Assembly (NCBI RefSeq): GCF_002387895.1
Contig: NZ_DGLI01000044.1
Coordinates: 307,940 to 371,939 of the forward strand
From: Clostridium sp. UBA4548
GTDB taxonomy: Bacteria; Bacillota; Clostridia; Clostridiales; Clostridiaceae
Direction: 5' to 3'
DNA length: 64,000 nt
Part shown: in pieces, positions 17,578 to 26,389 of the stretch
Position numbering within the stretch: position 1 is the stretch's first letter
How the letters are laid out: every line of letters begins with the position of its first letter
Program-made: the position numbers and the translations under genes
Notes under the pieces: generated by a model
The model's database searches: none
Seen by the model: only the letters and a program-made list of their open reading frames with translations
What the model was told of the DNA's origin: nothing

Positions 17578-17722
17578 CTAAAAGCTTTTTAGAACCAAAG
17601 TTTGTCCCGTTGTATTGGTGATACAACGAAAAGCTGTATTTCCCATCCACTGTTCCTCATGAACAGGTACAATTACTTTCTCGAAGGTTTTGCCTTCATT
17701 TTCAGTTCTATAATAACAATAT
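17578..17722 (-). pseudogene. 3' remnant of an unidentified gene
   Basis: The minus strand encodes about 48 coding-like residues (YYRTENEGKTFEKVIVPVHE, then QWMGNTAFRC... LVLKSF and a TAG stop), with no start and no upstream continuation. The ENEGKTFE motif resembles BNR/sialidase-like beta-propeller repeats, but this is too short to assign. It was probably cut when the IS200 element inserted. Confidence 0.4.
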
Positions 17723-17786
17723 GAATTCAGCGAGTATGAGTTAAAGGATGCAATTTATTACTATTGAATTAATATAACAAAAACTC

Positions 17787-17822
17787 AAAACAGCACCAAC
17801 ATCAAACTGTCAGTGCTGTTTT
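17787..17822. terminator. Terminator hairpin (second copy of the 11457 unit)
   Basis: AAAACAGCAC/GTGCTGTTTT arms with a 16-nt loop. It lies downstream of the flavodoxin-like pair on the minus strand and shares flanking sequence with the hairpin at 11457. Confidence 0.65.
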
Positions 17823-17865
17823 AATAAATTTTAATTTTTTAATGTTCTTTATTTACCATTGCATG

Positions 17866-18507
17866 TTAGAGATATGGTCTATCCAACCTTTTTTCATAGG
17901 CGTTATGCTTTTTCATTTCCCTATGCCAAAATATATTGTTTATACCTGACCTTGTAACCACTTTAAGAATTCCAAGCATGGGCTGTTTTATCTCATAAGG
18001 CTTTCCAAGGTTATTAACCAGTTCTTTATGAAAAGCACCTGTTTCCTCATAAAAAGTACCTAAATCAGAAACCATTTTTAACACCTTCTTAAACATCTTT
18101 GGCATCATATAAGTAGCAGCAGCTTCTCCCTTGCAAGCTGTACCTAAATAGTTATAGTTAAGCTTTTTTGTAAAGCTCTCCAAATATCTTACAACAAATC
18201 TTTCCTGTGAGGTTTCTGTAAAACCAGCTTGAATAATAAAACCTAGAGACTTTCCTTCCACTGCAGGCTCCATAGCCTCGAAAAACTCCATTACAATTCC
18301 CGGCATGGCATGAATATAAAGAGGCATTATGATAATAACTGTATCAAAAGCTTTTATATACTTAGCTAGCTCCCCTTTATCACTATTTACTATATTCCTT
18401 ATTTCACAAGGATTTTTCATATTATTTACAAAGTGCTGAGCAAAAATCAAGCTATTACAGTTTTTAGAATCTCCTTTAGGTGAACCGTTTAGAATTAATG
18501 TTTTCAT
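17866..18507 (-). CDS. NAD(P)H-dependent FMN reductase-like flavodoxin
   Basis: A 213-residue flavodoxin-fold protein. LILNGSPKGDSKNCN is the FMN phosphate-binding loop, and VIIMPLYIHAMPG near 57 is the second loop typical of this family. It overlaps the upstream flavodoxin-like gene by 4 bp (ATGA), so the two are co-translated and may form a redox pair. Substrate unknown. Confidence 0.82.
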   Translation of the reverse strand: MKTLILNGSPKGDSKNCNSLIFAQHFVNNMKNPCEIRNIVNSDKGELAKYIKAFDTVIIIMPLYIHAMPGIVMEFFEAMEPAVEGKSLGFIIQAGFTETSQERFVVRYLESFTKKLNYNYLGTACKGEAAATYMMPKMFKKVLKMVSDLGTFYEETGAFHKELVNNLGKPYEIKQPMLGILKVVTRSGINNIFWHREMKKHNAYEKRLDRPYL

Positions 18508-18986
18508 AGCTGGCTCCCTCCTTCTGAAACAAATTCTTCAATAGGCTTTACAGTAACGTTTTTGTTATGAAACTGATAAAACACCCTATTTACATAGTCT
18601 ACAAAAATCTTTCTGCTATCTTCGTCTTCAAATTCACCCTCATAATAAAACTCAATATCTGGATATTTTTCATACCTCTTTACATGCATGGATTCTCCTG
18701 TATCATAAGAGATATAGGGTAAATATAGTGGCAGCATTCTGTCAAACAAAGTTTTCAAATTGCTACTTACAAAGCCCCTTGAAACCTTTGCAAGATATAT
18801 AGCTTTATCAGCAGTTATATACTCGTGATAAAAATCCTCCAAGTCCTTAAAAGTGCATCTTCCTGGTGTTGTCCACCAACAGGTCCAACATCCAATACAG
18901 CCTTTAACCTTTCTTTCTGTAAAGTCCAATGTAAAAGCAGCTTCAACACTCATACTCTCCAATTCCTTGATAACTACAGTCCTCAT
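18504..18986 (-). CDS. Flavodoxin-family protein lacking the usual first strand
   Basis: A 160-residue protein related to iron-sulfur-flavoprotein-like reductases: GCIGCWTCWWTTPGRC near 29-44 and the loop AIYLAKVSRGFVSSNLKTLFDR. Relatives begin with a GSPR-type FMN loop about 25 residues earlier, which is absent here, so the N terminus appears shortened even though GGGGGGAGAG is well placed before the ATG. It may be non-functional on its own or work with the downstream flavodoxin it overlaps. Confidence 0.68.
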   Translation of the reverse strand: MRTVVIKELESMSVEAAFTLDFTERKVKGCIGCWTCWWTTPGRCTFKDLEDFYHEYITADKAIYLAKVSRGFVSSNLKTLFDRMLPLYLPYISYDTGESMHVKRYEKYPDIEFYYEGEFEDEDSRKIFVDYVNRVFYQFHNKNVTVKPIEEFVSEGGSQL

Positions 18987-19517
18987 TTTCTCTCCCCCCT
19001 AAAATTGTAACTTGACGCACCAAAAGCTGTAAAAACAATTAATTCTTACAGCTCAAAATTATGATTATTTAATTTTAAACTCATTTGCCTTATATACAGT
19101 ATACACTACATTTTAGTAATATATTACCATATCTTTAATTCACTTTATTATTGGCAATAGTTAACCATTAAAGTATTATTATCTACTATAAATTTTTGAA
19201 CTTATTAATATTACTTAAATAAGCAATTTCTACCTATAGTTTTACTTAAATAAATATATTATAAGTAGGTGCCACAAATTACTCCACTTTCAGCACTCTT
19301 ATACTTTAAAGATTATTTTAGGCATTTTCAAAAAATAAATAAGTCAGTATGTTTGTCTATTTTGAGTTATACTACGTCAACAGAACCCTTTGATAGCACC
19401 ACTATCTGCGGAACCTGCTTCCTTGTCTGCACAAGCTTGCTTGTGAACTCAAAATATCCTTCACATCTTTAACTTGTTATTTGTTTTCAAATGCCTTATG
19501 TTCTCTTTTTATAACTT
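18987..19517. other. 531-bp spacer holding repeat family 1 copy 2
   Basis: Positions 18990-19317 are AT-rich promoter-like DNA of the flavodoxin pair with no gene I can support. From 19318 the repeat element fills the space to the end of the Hsp70 gene. Confidence 0.5.
19318..19498. repeat. Repeat family 1, copy 2 (MITE-like, about 181 bp)
   Basis: It starts TTAGGCATTTTCAAAAAATA and ends with the near-complement TATTTGTTTTCAAATGCCTTA, giving imperfect terminal inverted repeats of about 45-50 bp. The interior carries CAACAGAACC, GCGGAACCTG and an AAGCTTGCTT palindrome. It is non-coding, ends 20 bp from the Hsp70 stop codon, and is the best preserved copy with 49220. Confidence 0.78.
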
Positions 19518-21215
19518 TTATAAATCTCTCTCAGCAACTATCTCATCAATTATTCTTTGAAGCCTTTTACTTGCATCTTCGATTTTGATTTTATTTCTGC
19601 TATTTAAAACACTATCAAATTTCATCAATTCAAGCTCTAGTTTACGTCTTAGATCTCCAATGCTCTCCTCGTATAATCTTTCAGCTTTTAAAAGTAACAG
19701 TTTGTTTGCTTCCTGCTCTCTTGGATGAATTTTCAAATATGAAAGCTCTTCCATTCTTTTTTCAATTTCCTCATCTGTCATATCAATATTTTGCCCTTTT
19801 ATAATTGTCTTTTTACTCTCACCATTGGAAATTACTTTTACTTGAACTTCTAAAATTGAGTTTATATCATAAGTATAAGTTACATCAACGGCTTCTTCTC
19901 CACCCCTTGCTTTTGGTACTTCTATTTCAAGTTCTCCTAAGCTTAGGTTATTGGAAGAAAATCTACTTTCTCCTTGAAGCACCTTGATGGATATTTTAGT
20001 CTGATTATCTCTTACAGTATAAAGCCTTTCTGTTCTACTAGCAGGGATAACAGTATTCCTTTCAATTATTGGGCAAAAATACCCTGATTCATAGCGATTT
20101 TCTTCAATTTCTTTTACCACTTCTGTTCCAAGAGTGAAAGGACATACGTCTGTCAAAATTACTTCCTTGATAGCTGTGTTTCTTTCTTTCATAGCGCCTT
20201 GAATTGCTGCACCTAAGGCAACAGCTTCATCTGGGTTTACCGAAGTGTTTGGAAAGGTTTTAAAAAGCTTGCTTACAAATCTATAGATTATAGGAAGCCT
20301 TGTTGCACCACCAACCATTACTACTTGATCTATATCAGAAACCTTCACGTTAGCGTCAGTTAAGCTTCTTTTAATTGGTTGTCTAATTCTCTCAAGAAGC
20401 TTTTCACACTGCTTTTCAAATTTATCTAAATCCACAGTAAGCTCCATAAGCTCCCCATTTATCTTACAAGTCATAGTAGGAGCTTTTTCTGATAAAAAGC
20501 TTTTCTTACAGAGCTCTGCTTGCTTTTTTATATGTGCCAAAGTCTTAGAATCTAGTTCCTCAGCCTTAAGCCCCTTTTCACCTAAAAACACATCCATGAG
20601 AAGTTCTGTAAAGTCCTCCCCTCCAAGGAAATTGTCTCCTGCTACTGCATGAACTTCCAAGATGTTTTGAAAAAGTTCTAAAATAGACACATCAAAGGTT
20701 CCTCCACCTAAATCGAAGACTAAAAATCTTGTATCTTTGTTTTCTTGATAAAGACCATAAGCAATAGCAGCTGCAGTAGGCTCACTAATAATACGTTCCA
20801 CCTTAAGGCCCGCTAGCTCCCCTGCCCTTTTAGTAGCTTTTCTTCTAGCATCATTAAAATAAGCAGGTACACTAATTACTGCTTCTGTAACTTCTTGTCC
20901 TAAGAAAGCTTCTGCATCTTCTTTTAGTGATCTTAGGATAAAGGATGATAACTCCTCTGCAGTAAAGGTTTTATTCCCTAAGTTGAATTTTTTATCCGTA
21001 CCCATATCTCTTTTAAAAACACTGGCACTGGTGGTAGGGTGTAGCAGCATGCGTTCCATAGCTGTTTCCCCTACGTATATTTGCTCATTTTCATCTATAC
21101 TCACTACAGAAGGTGTCAAATTCTTTCCCAGTCTATTTGGAATTATTTTAGGGCCATCCTCTGTAAAATAAGCAGCCAAACTGTTAGTTGTTCCTAAATC
21201 AATACCAATAATCAT
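19518..21215 (-). CDS. hscC: Hsp70 family chaperone, HscC-like
   Basis: A 565-residue Hsp70, shorter than DnaK (about 610) and matching the HscC subfamily. It has the N-terminal IIGIDLGTTNSLAAYF, the phosphate-2 loop VFDLGGGTFDVS, VMVGGATRLP, and a substrate domain with a reduced lid. ATP-driven chaperone for specific clients. It lies 2 bp downstream of a J-domain/TPR gene, as HscC genes in other bacteria are paired with DjlB/DjlC J proteins. GAGAGAT precedes the ATG. Confidence 0.88.
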   Translation of the reverse strand: MIIGIDLGTTNSLAAYFTEDGPKIIPNRLGKNLTPSVVSIDENEQIYVGETAMERMLLHPTTSASVFKRDMGTDKKFNLGNKTFTAEELSSFILRSLKEDAEAFLGQEVTEAVISVPAYFNDARRKATKRAGELAGLKVERIISEPTAAAIAYGLYQENKDTRFLVFDLGGGTFDVSILELFQNILEVHAVAGDNFLGGEDFTELLMDVFLGEKGLKAEELDSKTLAHIKKQAELCKKSFLSEKAPTMTCKINGELMELTVDLDKFEKQCEKLLERIRQPIKRSLTDANVKVSDIDQVVMVGGATRLPIIYRFVSKLFKTFPNTSVNPDEAVALGAAIQGAMKERNTAIKEVILTDVCPFTLGTEVVKEIEENRYESGYFCPIIERNTVIPASRTERLYTVRDNQTKISIKVLQGESRFSSNNLSLGELEIEVPKARGGEEAVDVTYTYDINSILEVQVKVISNGESKKTIIKGQNIDMTDEEIEKRMEELSYLKIHPREQEANKLLLLKAERLYEESIGDLRRKLELELMKFDSVLNSRNKIKIEDASKRLQRIIDEIVAERDL

Positions 21216-21217
21216 AG

Positions 21218-24200
21218 TTATCTCTCTCCAATTTTTTCTTTTAGTTCTTTTACTTTATACATTAAATCCATATTACTTGGTTCAATATTTAAGGCTTTTT
21301 CATATTTTTCAAGTGCACCTACATAATCATTTTGAAGTTCTAACATTTTTCCCTCTAATTTCATATATTCATAACAAGCACTATATTGGCACTGCGCACA
21401 ATTTATAGTTTCACCCATAAGTTCCATATATGTTTTTGCCTCTTCATATTGTCCCACATTGAAGTTGTATAGCGCCATCTTATATAGTCTTATTTTGGCA
21501 AACTCTTTGTTTTTCAACCAATTTTCAATGCTAACATAGCGTTGATTTTTAAAGCTTAGGAGTTGTTTTAAATACTTAATACCCTTATTTTCCTTCTTTA
21601 AAACCTTATATGCTTCAATTATGCCTTCTATAGCTTCTTCCTTATCTTCAGAATTATATTTTTTAGCAACTATATATGCCAATTTATAATATATTAAAGC
21701 GCTTCTCTTCTTTCCTGCTATCCAAAGTAGGAAGTTTGCATATTTAATATAAGGTAAGCTTTCTTTTGGGAACTTTCTAAGAGCTTTTTTATAAAACTGT
21801 AGAGCTTTAGATTTATTTCCCATTAAAGCATTTATTTCTCCATTGAAAAATAAGTACTGCATCTGTCCATTCTCTCCAAAGTTCAATAACTTTCTTGACT
21901 CCACAAAAGCCTTGTCCCATGCTCTCATCCTTATATAAATTTCTAGGATACTTATTGTAACTCTAATGTTATTTTTCTTCTCACCTATAAGGTTATAAGT
22001 TTCAATTGCTTTTTCATATTGTCCTAAAACACTATACAAATCAGCAATGTTCCAATAAGCTATTAAATTACTCTCATCAGTACGCTGAATTGCTAATTTA
22101 TAGTTTTCATAGGATTTATCTATTTCTCCTAAAACCTTATACACATACCCCATATTATTGTATGGATATAGACTGGTATCATCACGTTTACTTGCTTCTT
22201 CAAAGGCTTCAAGTGCTTCTTTTAAATCATAACCTTTTAAATACACAAGGCCTAAGGAATTATAAAAATAATAATCTGGATTTATCTCTATTTGCTTCTT
22301 CCCATGATAAACTGCTTTTTCATAATCCTCTTTATCATAGGTTTTCTCATAGCGACTTTCATATATTTCCATAATATCATAATTAGCATTTGTATGCTCT
22401 TTGTCCTTTTCAATTGTCTTTAAAAAACAATCCAGGGCTTCTGCTTCCTTGTCAAGGCGGTTATAGCAAAGACCTATTTTATACCATAGGTTAGCATCCT
22501 CTGGTTCTTCTTTAAGAAGTTCCCTATATACTTTTATACTTTCTTCGCATCTATTTAGGTAATATAATAGATCTCCTTTAAGCACCATACTTATAAAAGT
22601 TTTTTTCAAGGCAAGTTTTTTCTCAATAATGTCCAGTGCAAGTTGGTCTTCATCCATGTAATAATAACAAAGAGCCTGTTCATGAAGTAAATTTGTAATT
22701 TCTTTTAAATCCCCTGCTTCCTTTTGTGCAGCATTATATAGCTTGTCTAATTCGTCTGCAATTTCTTTTCTCTCCTCATTAGTAGTTGACATTAACCTTC
22801 TTGTTTTAAGGTCTAAAAACTTAAGTTCATTGCTTACTATTTCAACCTCTTTAGCTCTATTGATTACTATTTCTGCATCCTCCAGTCTGTCATATATGTG
22901 ATATACCTGAGTTGCAAAAAGATAAGGTTGTACTCCAAGAGGATAGATTTCAATGGCATCAAAATAATCATCAATGACCTCTTTACCCATTTTTAGGTTA
23001 AAGTAAGCTTCCATTCTAAGAACATAAGCTGGATAATAGCCCTTATCCATTTCTAGGATCTTATCGCATACATCAACCGCAAGCTTATTTTCTTCTAGCT
23101 TTAAAAGTACATAGGCCTTTGATTGTAAATACTGAAGCACTTGAGTTGTATTTTTCTCAGCCTCCACTGCCTTATCAAGATATTCAATGGACTTTTTAAA
23201 GGCTTCTTCTTTATGATTTATATCTTGTTTTTCCTGTGCAAAATGATAGTAGCATCTATACATATAACTATAGGCAAGTCCTAATCTATCAATTCTGCGT
23301 GACATCTTTTCTGTTCCGTCATCTTCTGTTTTTAAAATTTCAGTTATCCATTTTTCAATACATGGGAAACCTTTTTCAAAGTTTCCTACTTCTATGTAAG
23401 CACGGCTGGCCAAATTGTAATAATCATAATAAATTTCTGAATCTACTTCTAAGCTTTCAAAAAGGTCAATGCACTGTTCACATAAGTAATTTTGATAGTA
23501 GCACCATGCCAGTTCCAATTTTGGAGACTTATTCTCAGGTTCTTTATCTATTTGCTCTTTTAAGCTTTCAATAACTCCAATATTAGCCTTTTCAAGTCCA
23601 ATTCGAAGTGTATCATTATAATTGTCTATTTCTAGAAGTTCCAAATATCTTTCTTTTGCTTCATTATAGTCCTTCTTCTTTAAGTAGTACTCACTAAGAA
23701 GAACCTTAGCCCCAAAATAGTTTGGATTAACTTCCAATATAGAGTTACATTGTTCAAAGCACTTGTCTAAATCCTCTAATTTCAAATAAAGCTCAGCCAT
23801 ATAATACTTTATATGAAGATTTTTAATATGTTTTGACCTTAAATTTTCTGCAATAGTTTTAGCTTCTTCAAGGTTATTATTAGCAGAAAAGTAGCGAATT
23901 TTCTCGGCTTCAAGGTATGGATGCCATAGGTTTATTTCCTCTAATTTTTCGAAAATCTCCTCTGCTCCCTCATAATCTCTCTTCTCATTCATTTTACCCA
24001 AATCTAAGCTTAGTCTTATGAAATCATCTATGTTACCTTCATCTTCTCCTTCAAAGAGGGAAAAATCAAACCAACCTTTATTTTCAGCATCTTCCGTGAT
24101 GAAATTCACAAAATTTACTGGAAACTCCTCGTATAACTCTTCCTTTGAGTTAACTAGCTCAAAAGTATCTTCAATAAGCTGCCAAACCTCTTGTGGTAAA

Positions 24201-24571
24201 CGGAAATTATCCATTAAAAATACAAGTAAAGCATCTCTTGCTTCTAAACTTGTATCAAAGTCTAAGCAAACCTCTTCTTTAAATAACTCTCTCCAACAAT
24301 CCACATTACTTCTAGTAGAAAGCCTTTTATAAACAGTCTCCACTTTCTTTATCCACTGAGTAATAGGAGTATCTTCAGTCTCAATCTCCTGTTCCTCTTT
24401 AACATTTACAAGTCTAATTGCTTCTTCGTAAGCTTCTCTAAGCATCTTAAACCCTTCTGGATCATCCTCTGGATTTACTTGTACTAATTTTCCTCTATAG
24501 GCCTTTTTAATAATATTGGTATCTTTAGTTTCCTCAATCCCTAAAGTCTCAAAGACTTTTCTTTTCTCCAT
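21218..24571 (-). CDS. Giant J-domain/TPR co-chaperone (DjlB/DjlC-like)
   Basis: A 1117-residue protein. The N-terminal 60 residues are a J domain in which the HPD tripeptide is replaced by NPEDDPEGF, as in the HscC partners DjlB and DjlC (helix pattern KKAYRGKLVQ ... LREAYEEAI). The remainder is helical with at least 20 tetratricopeptide-like repeats (e.g. YYFYNSLGLVYLKGYDLKEA, LIAYWNIADLYSVLGQYEKA). TPRs likely capture client proteins for the adjacent Hsp70. The ATG at 24571 follows GTGGGGTG; a GTG at 24583 is less likely. A palindrome lies 41 bp upstream. Confidence 0.85.
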   Translation of the reverse strand: MEKRKVFETLGIEETKDTNIIKKAYRGKLVQVNPEDDPEGFKMLREAYEEAIRLVNVKEEQEIETEDTPITQWIKKVETVYKRLSTRSNVDCWRELFKEEVCLDFDTSLEARDALLVFLMDNFRLPQEVWQLIEDTFELVNSKEELYEEFPVNFVNFITEDAENKGWFDFSLFEGEDEGNIDDFIRLSLDLGKMNEKRDYEGAEEIFEKLEEINLWHPYLEAEKIRYFSANNNLEEAKTIAENLRSKHIKNLHIKYYMAELYLKLEDLDKCFEQCNSILEVNPNYFGAKVLLSEYYLKKKDYNEAKERYLELLEIDNYNDTLRIGLEKANIGVIESLKEQIDKEPENKSPKLELAWCYYQNYLCEQCIDLFESLEVDSEIYYDYYNLASRAYIEVGNFEKGFPCIEKWITEILKTEDDGTEKMSRRIDRLGLAYSYMYRCYYHFAQEKQDINHKEEAFKKSIEYLDKAVEAEKNTTQVLQYLQSKAYVLLKLEENKLAVDVCDKILEMDKGYYPAYVLRMEAYFNLKMGKEVIDDYFDAIEIYPLGVQPYLFATQVYHIYDRLEDAEIVINRAKEVEIVSNELKFLDLKTRRLMSTTNEERKEIADELDKLYNAAQKEAGDLKEITNLLHEQALCYYYMDEDQLALDIIEKKLALKKTFISMVLKGDLLYYLNRCEESIKVYRELLKEEPEDANLWYKIGLCYNRLDKEAEALDCFLKTIEKDKEHTNANYDIMEIYESRYEKTYDKEDYEKAVYHGKKQIEINPDYYFYNSLGLVYLKGYDLKEALEAFEEASKRDDTSLYPYNNMGYVYKVLGEIDKSYENYKLAIQRTDESNLIAYWNIADLYSVLGQYEKAIETYNLIGEKKNNIRVTISILEIYIRMRAWDKAFVESRKLLNFGENGQMQYLFFNGEINALMGNKSKALQFYKKALRKFPKESLPYIKYANFLLWIAGKKRSALIYYKLAYIVAKKYNSEDKEEAIEGIIEAYKVLKKENKGIKYLKQLLSFKNQRYVSIENWLKNKEFAKIRLYKMALYNFNVGQYEEAKTYMELMGETINCAQCQYSACYEYMKLEGKMLELQNDYVGALEKYEKALNIEPSNMDLMYKVKELKEKIGER

Positions 24572-24611
24572 GTTACACCCCACATATTTTTATATTTTAT
24601 ATTTTATATTT

Positions 24612-24627
24612 AATGAACAAGTTCATT
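24612..24627. promoter_or_regulatory. Operator-like palindrome upstream of the J/Hsp70 operon
   Basis: AATGAACaaGTTCATT, 7-bp arms with a 2-bp centre, is located 41 bp upstream of the J-protein start. The identical 16-mer occurs at 39101-39116 upstream of the large helicase gene. It looks like a binding site for a dimeric repressor. Confidence 0.5.
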
Positions 24628-24670
24628 TAATTAATCTTCATTTTAATGAAGCACTTTATTTTAATGAAGA

Positions 24671-24787
24671 ACTTTAGAAGCAGGTTTTGTCTGCTACTAA
24701 TGTATTTTTTCTTAGCTAGACAACTGCATGGCTGTACAACAGCCCCTTATAGAAGATGGCTACTTGAAGCTTCTAAAATGTTGTTAA
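24671..24787. repeat. Repeat family 2, copy A (MITE-like)
   Basis: Read on the minus strand it starts TTAACAACATTTTAGAAGC and TTCAAGTAGCCATCTTCTAT and ends CCTGCTTCTAAAGTTC. The copies at 42486 and 62724 have the same order. The ends GAAGC...GCTTC form short terminal inverted repeats. Non-coding. Confidence 0.65.
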
Positions 24788-24811
24788 GTTTTTTTATTTT
24801 GTTGCGCACAA

Positions 24812-24841
24812 TTTTACGTGTGCATCATTGCACCCGTAAAA
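24812..24841. other. Stable 30-nt hairpin
   Basis: TTTTACGtGTGCA and TGCACcCGTAAAA arms enclose a TCAT loop. No T-run follows on either strand, so it is not a standard intrinsic terminator. It lies just past the stop codon of the broken phosphoesterase and next to repeat copy A. Confidence 0.5.
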
Positions 24842-24843
24842 CT

Positions 24844-25308
24844 ACTTGTAAGCTGCCGTTATTATAACTATATAATCCACCTTTTCATGGGTTCTAGTGT
24901 CTAAATTTACAATCCAACCTGGTGAAATCCCTGCTTCACAGGTACAGTTGAAAACATAGGTACCACCTAACTTTTTAAACCAAATTCATTGTGAACATGT
25001 CCACTGAAAAAGTATTTAGGCTTTTTTATCATTTGATTAATAGAAGTACTTCCATAATGAACTCCATTACTTGCATTATCTAAGCACTTATAAGGTGGAA
25101 GATGTTGTATAATATTGGTTTCATTATCTATATGAGATTAGATAACTTATACCTTATTTCCACTTCATCACCCTCACGGTTAGTACCATGGGCAATGAGA
25201 TTCATATATTTATTATCGGTAAATTTTTCAAAAACTTCATCCCTATTATAAGGTAAATAAGTAATATCAGCTTTAGGTAAAAAGTTTATATTTAAAGTAA
25301 GCAACTTA
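24844..25308 (-). pseudogene. Metallophosphoesterase pseudogene
   Basis: Fragments in three reading frames line up on the minus strand: MNLIAHGTNREGDEVEIR, then KPKYFFSGHVHNEFGLK, then GGTYVFNCTCEAGISPGW. The GHVH motif is the conserved metal-binding His block of calcineurin-like phosphoesterases. At least two frameshifts and a stop break it, and the N-terminal half is missing. No intact copy is seen in the window. Confidence 0.65.
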
Positions 25309-25401
25309 ATTTATCTATGCTTTTACCTTCCTCTAAAAATAAAAAGAGGCAAGCTAAGCTCACCCCTACACTGATAATAATTAATTCTTCACTTTTAATA
25401 A

Positions 25402-26178
25402 CTAATTTAATCTAAAGAATATATCAGTTCTTTCGCCTACCTTATTAAAGCCTAGTTTCTTATACATCTCTTTTGCAGTATCATCCTCATCTGTAACTAG
25501 ATAAATAGTATTACACCCTTCATTTGTTGCTATTTGAATTAAATGCTTAAGAATTGTAGTTCCATAGCCTTTACACTGACACTGTGGTGTAACTGTAAAA
25601 TCCTCTATTTTTGCAGTACCATCATGAATAAACAAATCACAGATGCCAATTCTTTCCCCATTATGATAACAGATGTAAGAATTTACACCCTTGTCTAAAA
25701 TGTACACCTTACCGCGTCTATGACATCTTCTAGTGCAAAAATCTCTTCCTAAAGTTGCCTCATCTAACTGTAAGTCACAATATAAAATATCTTCAACCAT
25801 TTCCATATTACATACTCTTTCAATGTTACAATCTTTCACCGAAGTCATATTTGAAAGCTTTGTAATATCGAAGGAATAATATCCATTTCTTGACACTTCA
25901 CCTTTATACTTTAAATCCTTTAACAGGGTTTCATTAATTGTAAAGTCCAACAGAATATTGCAAAACTTCTTTCCTGCATTTATAGCAAAGGATATTTCAT
26001 TTTCTATACACTTTTCAACTTCATCATTGCCCAGGTTATCTCTTATATATGTGTAGTTGTGGTAATACATATCCTTTAGTTCGTCATCTCTATATCTAAT
26101 AATATTTTCATCTTTATAATATTCACAAAAGCACTTAGTGTACTCAAATTCACATTGTTTTATATTTTCCCCTACCAT
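25402..26178 (-). CDS. GNAT family N-acetyltransferase
   Basis: A 258-residue protein. The C-terminal 130 residues form the GNAT fold with the acetyl-CoA loop VTPQCQCKGYGTTIL near 198-212 and the closing GCNTIYLVTDEDDTAKEMYK and LGFNKVG. The N-terminal half is another alpha/beta segment of unknown role, with several cysteines (FCTRRCHRRGK). AGGAGG lies 7 bp before the ATG. Substrate unknown. Confidence 0.83.
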   Translation of the reverse strand: MVGENIKQCEFEYTKCFCEYYKDENIIRYRDDELKDMYYHNYTYIRDNLGNDEVEKCIENEISFAINAGKKFCNILLDFTINETLLKDLKYKGEVSRNGYYSFDITKLSNMTSVKDCNIERVCNMEMVEDILYCDLQLDEATLGRDFCTRRCHRRGKVYILDKGVNSYICYHNGERIGICDLFIHDGTAKIEDFTVTPQCQCKGYGTTILKHLIQIATNEGCNTIYLVTDEDDTAKEMYKKLGFNKVGERTDIFFRLN

Positions 26179-26221
26179 GATTAATCCTCCTAATTATCCC
26201 CTTTGTTATAAATTATGTCTC

Positions 26222-26389
26222 TCAAATTTCCTGTCTATTTTCTTGAACAATAGTTTTGTAAGCCTTTCTTTCACCATAAATATCATCTTTCAACGGATTT
26301 AGTTTGTTTTTTCTAATCATATTAAACTGATAAATTGCAAGAATAATATTTGCAATTAAAGAAGCCAACTTACAATTTATCTTACTCAA
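26222..26389 (-). CDS. Candidate small membrane protein overlapping the MazG-like stop
   Basis: A 55-codon frame whose TTG start overlaps the MazG-like stop (TTGAGTAA). It encodes one hydrophobic helix (LASLIANIILAIYQFNMI) followed by a basic, polar tail (RKNKLNPLKDDIYGERKAYK). The composition is protein-like and the overlap suggests coupled translation, but there is no Shine-Dalgarno. It could instead be the 3' remnant of a larger membrane protein. Confidence 0.35.
   Translation of the reverse strand: MSKINCKLASLIANIILAIYQFNMIRKNKLNPLKDDIYGERKAYKTIVQENRQEI

Noticed and set aside
24646..24867. 73-codon plus-strand ORF
   Set aside because: It spans repeat family 2 copy A and a hairpin; no RBS and no matching frame in copies B and C.
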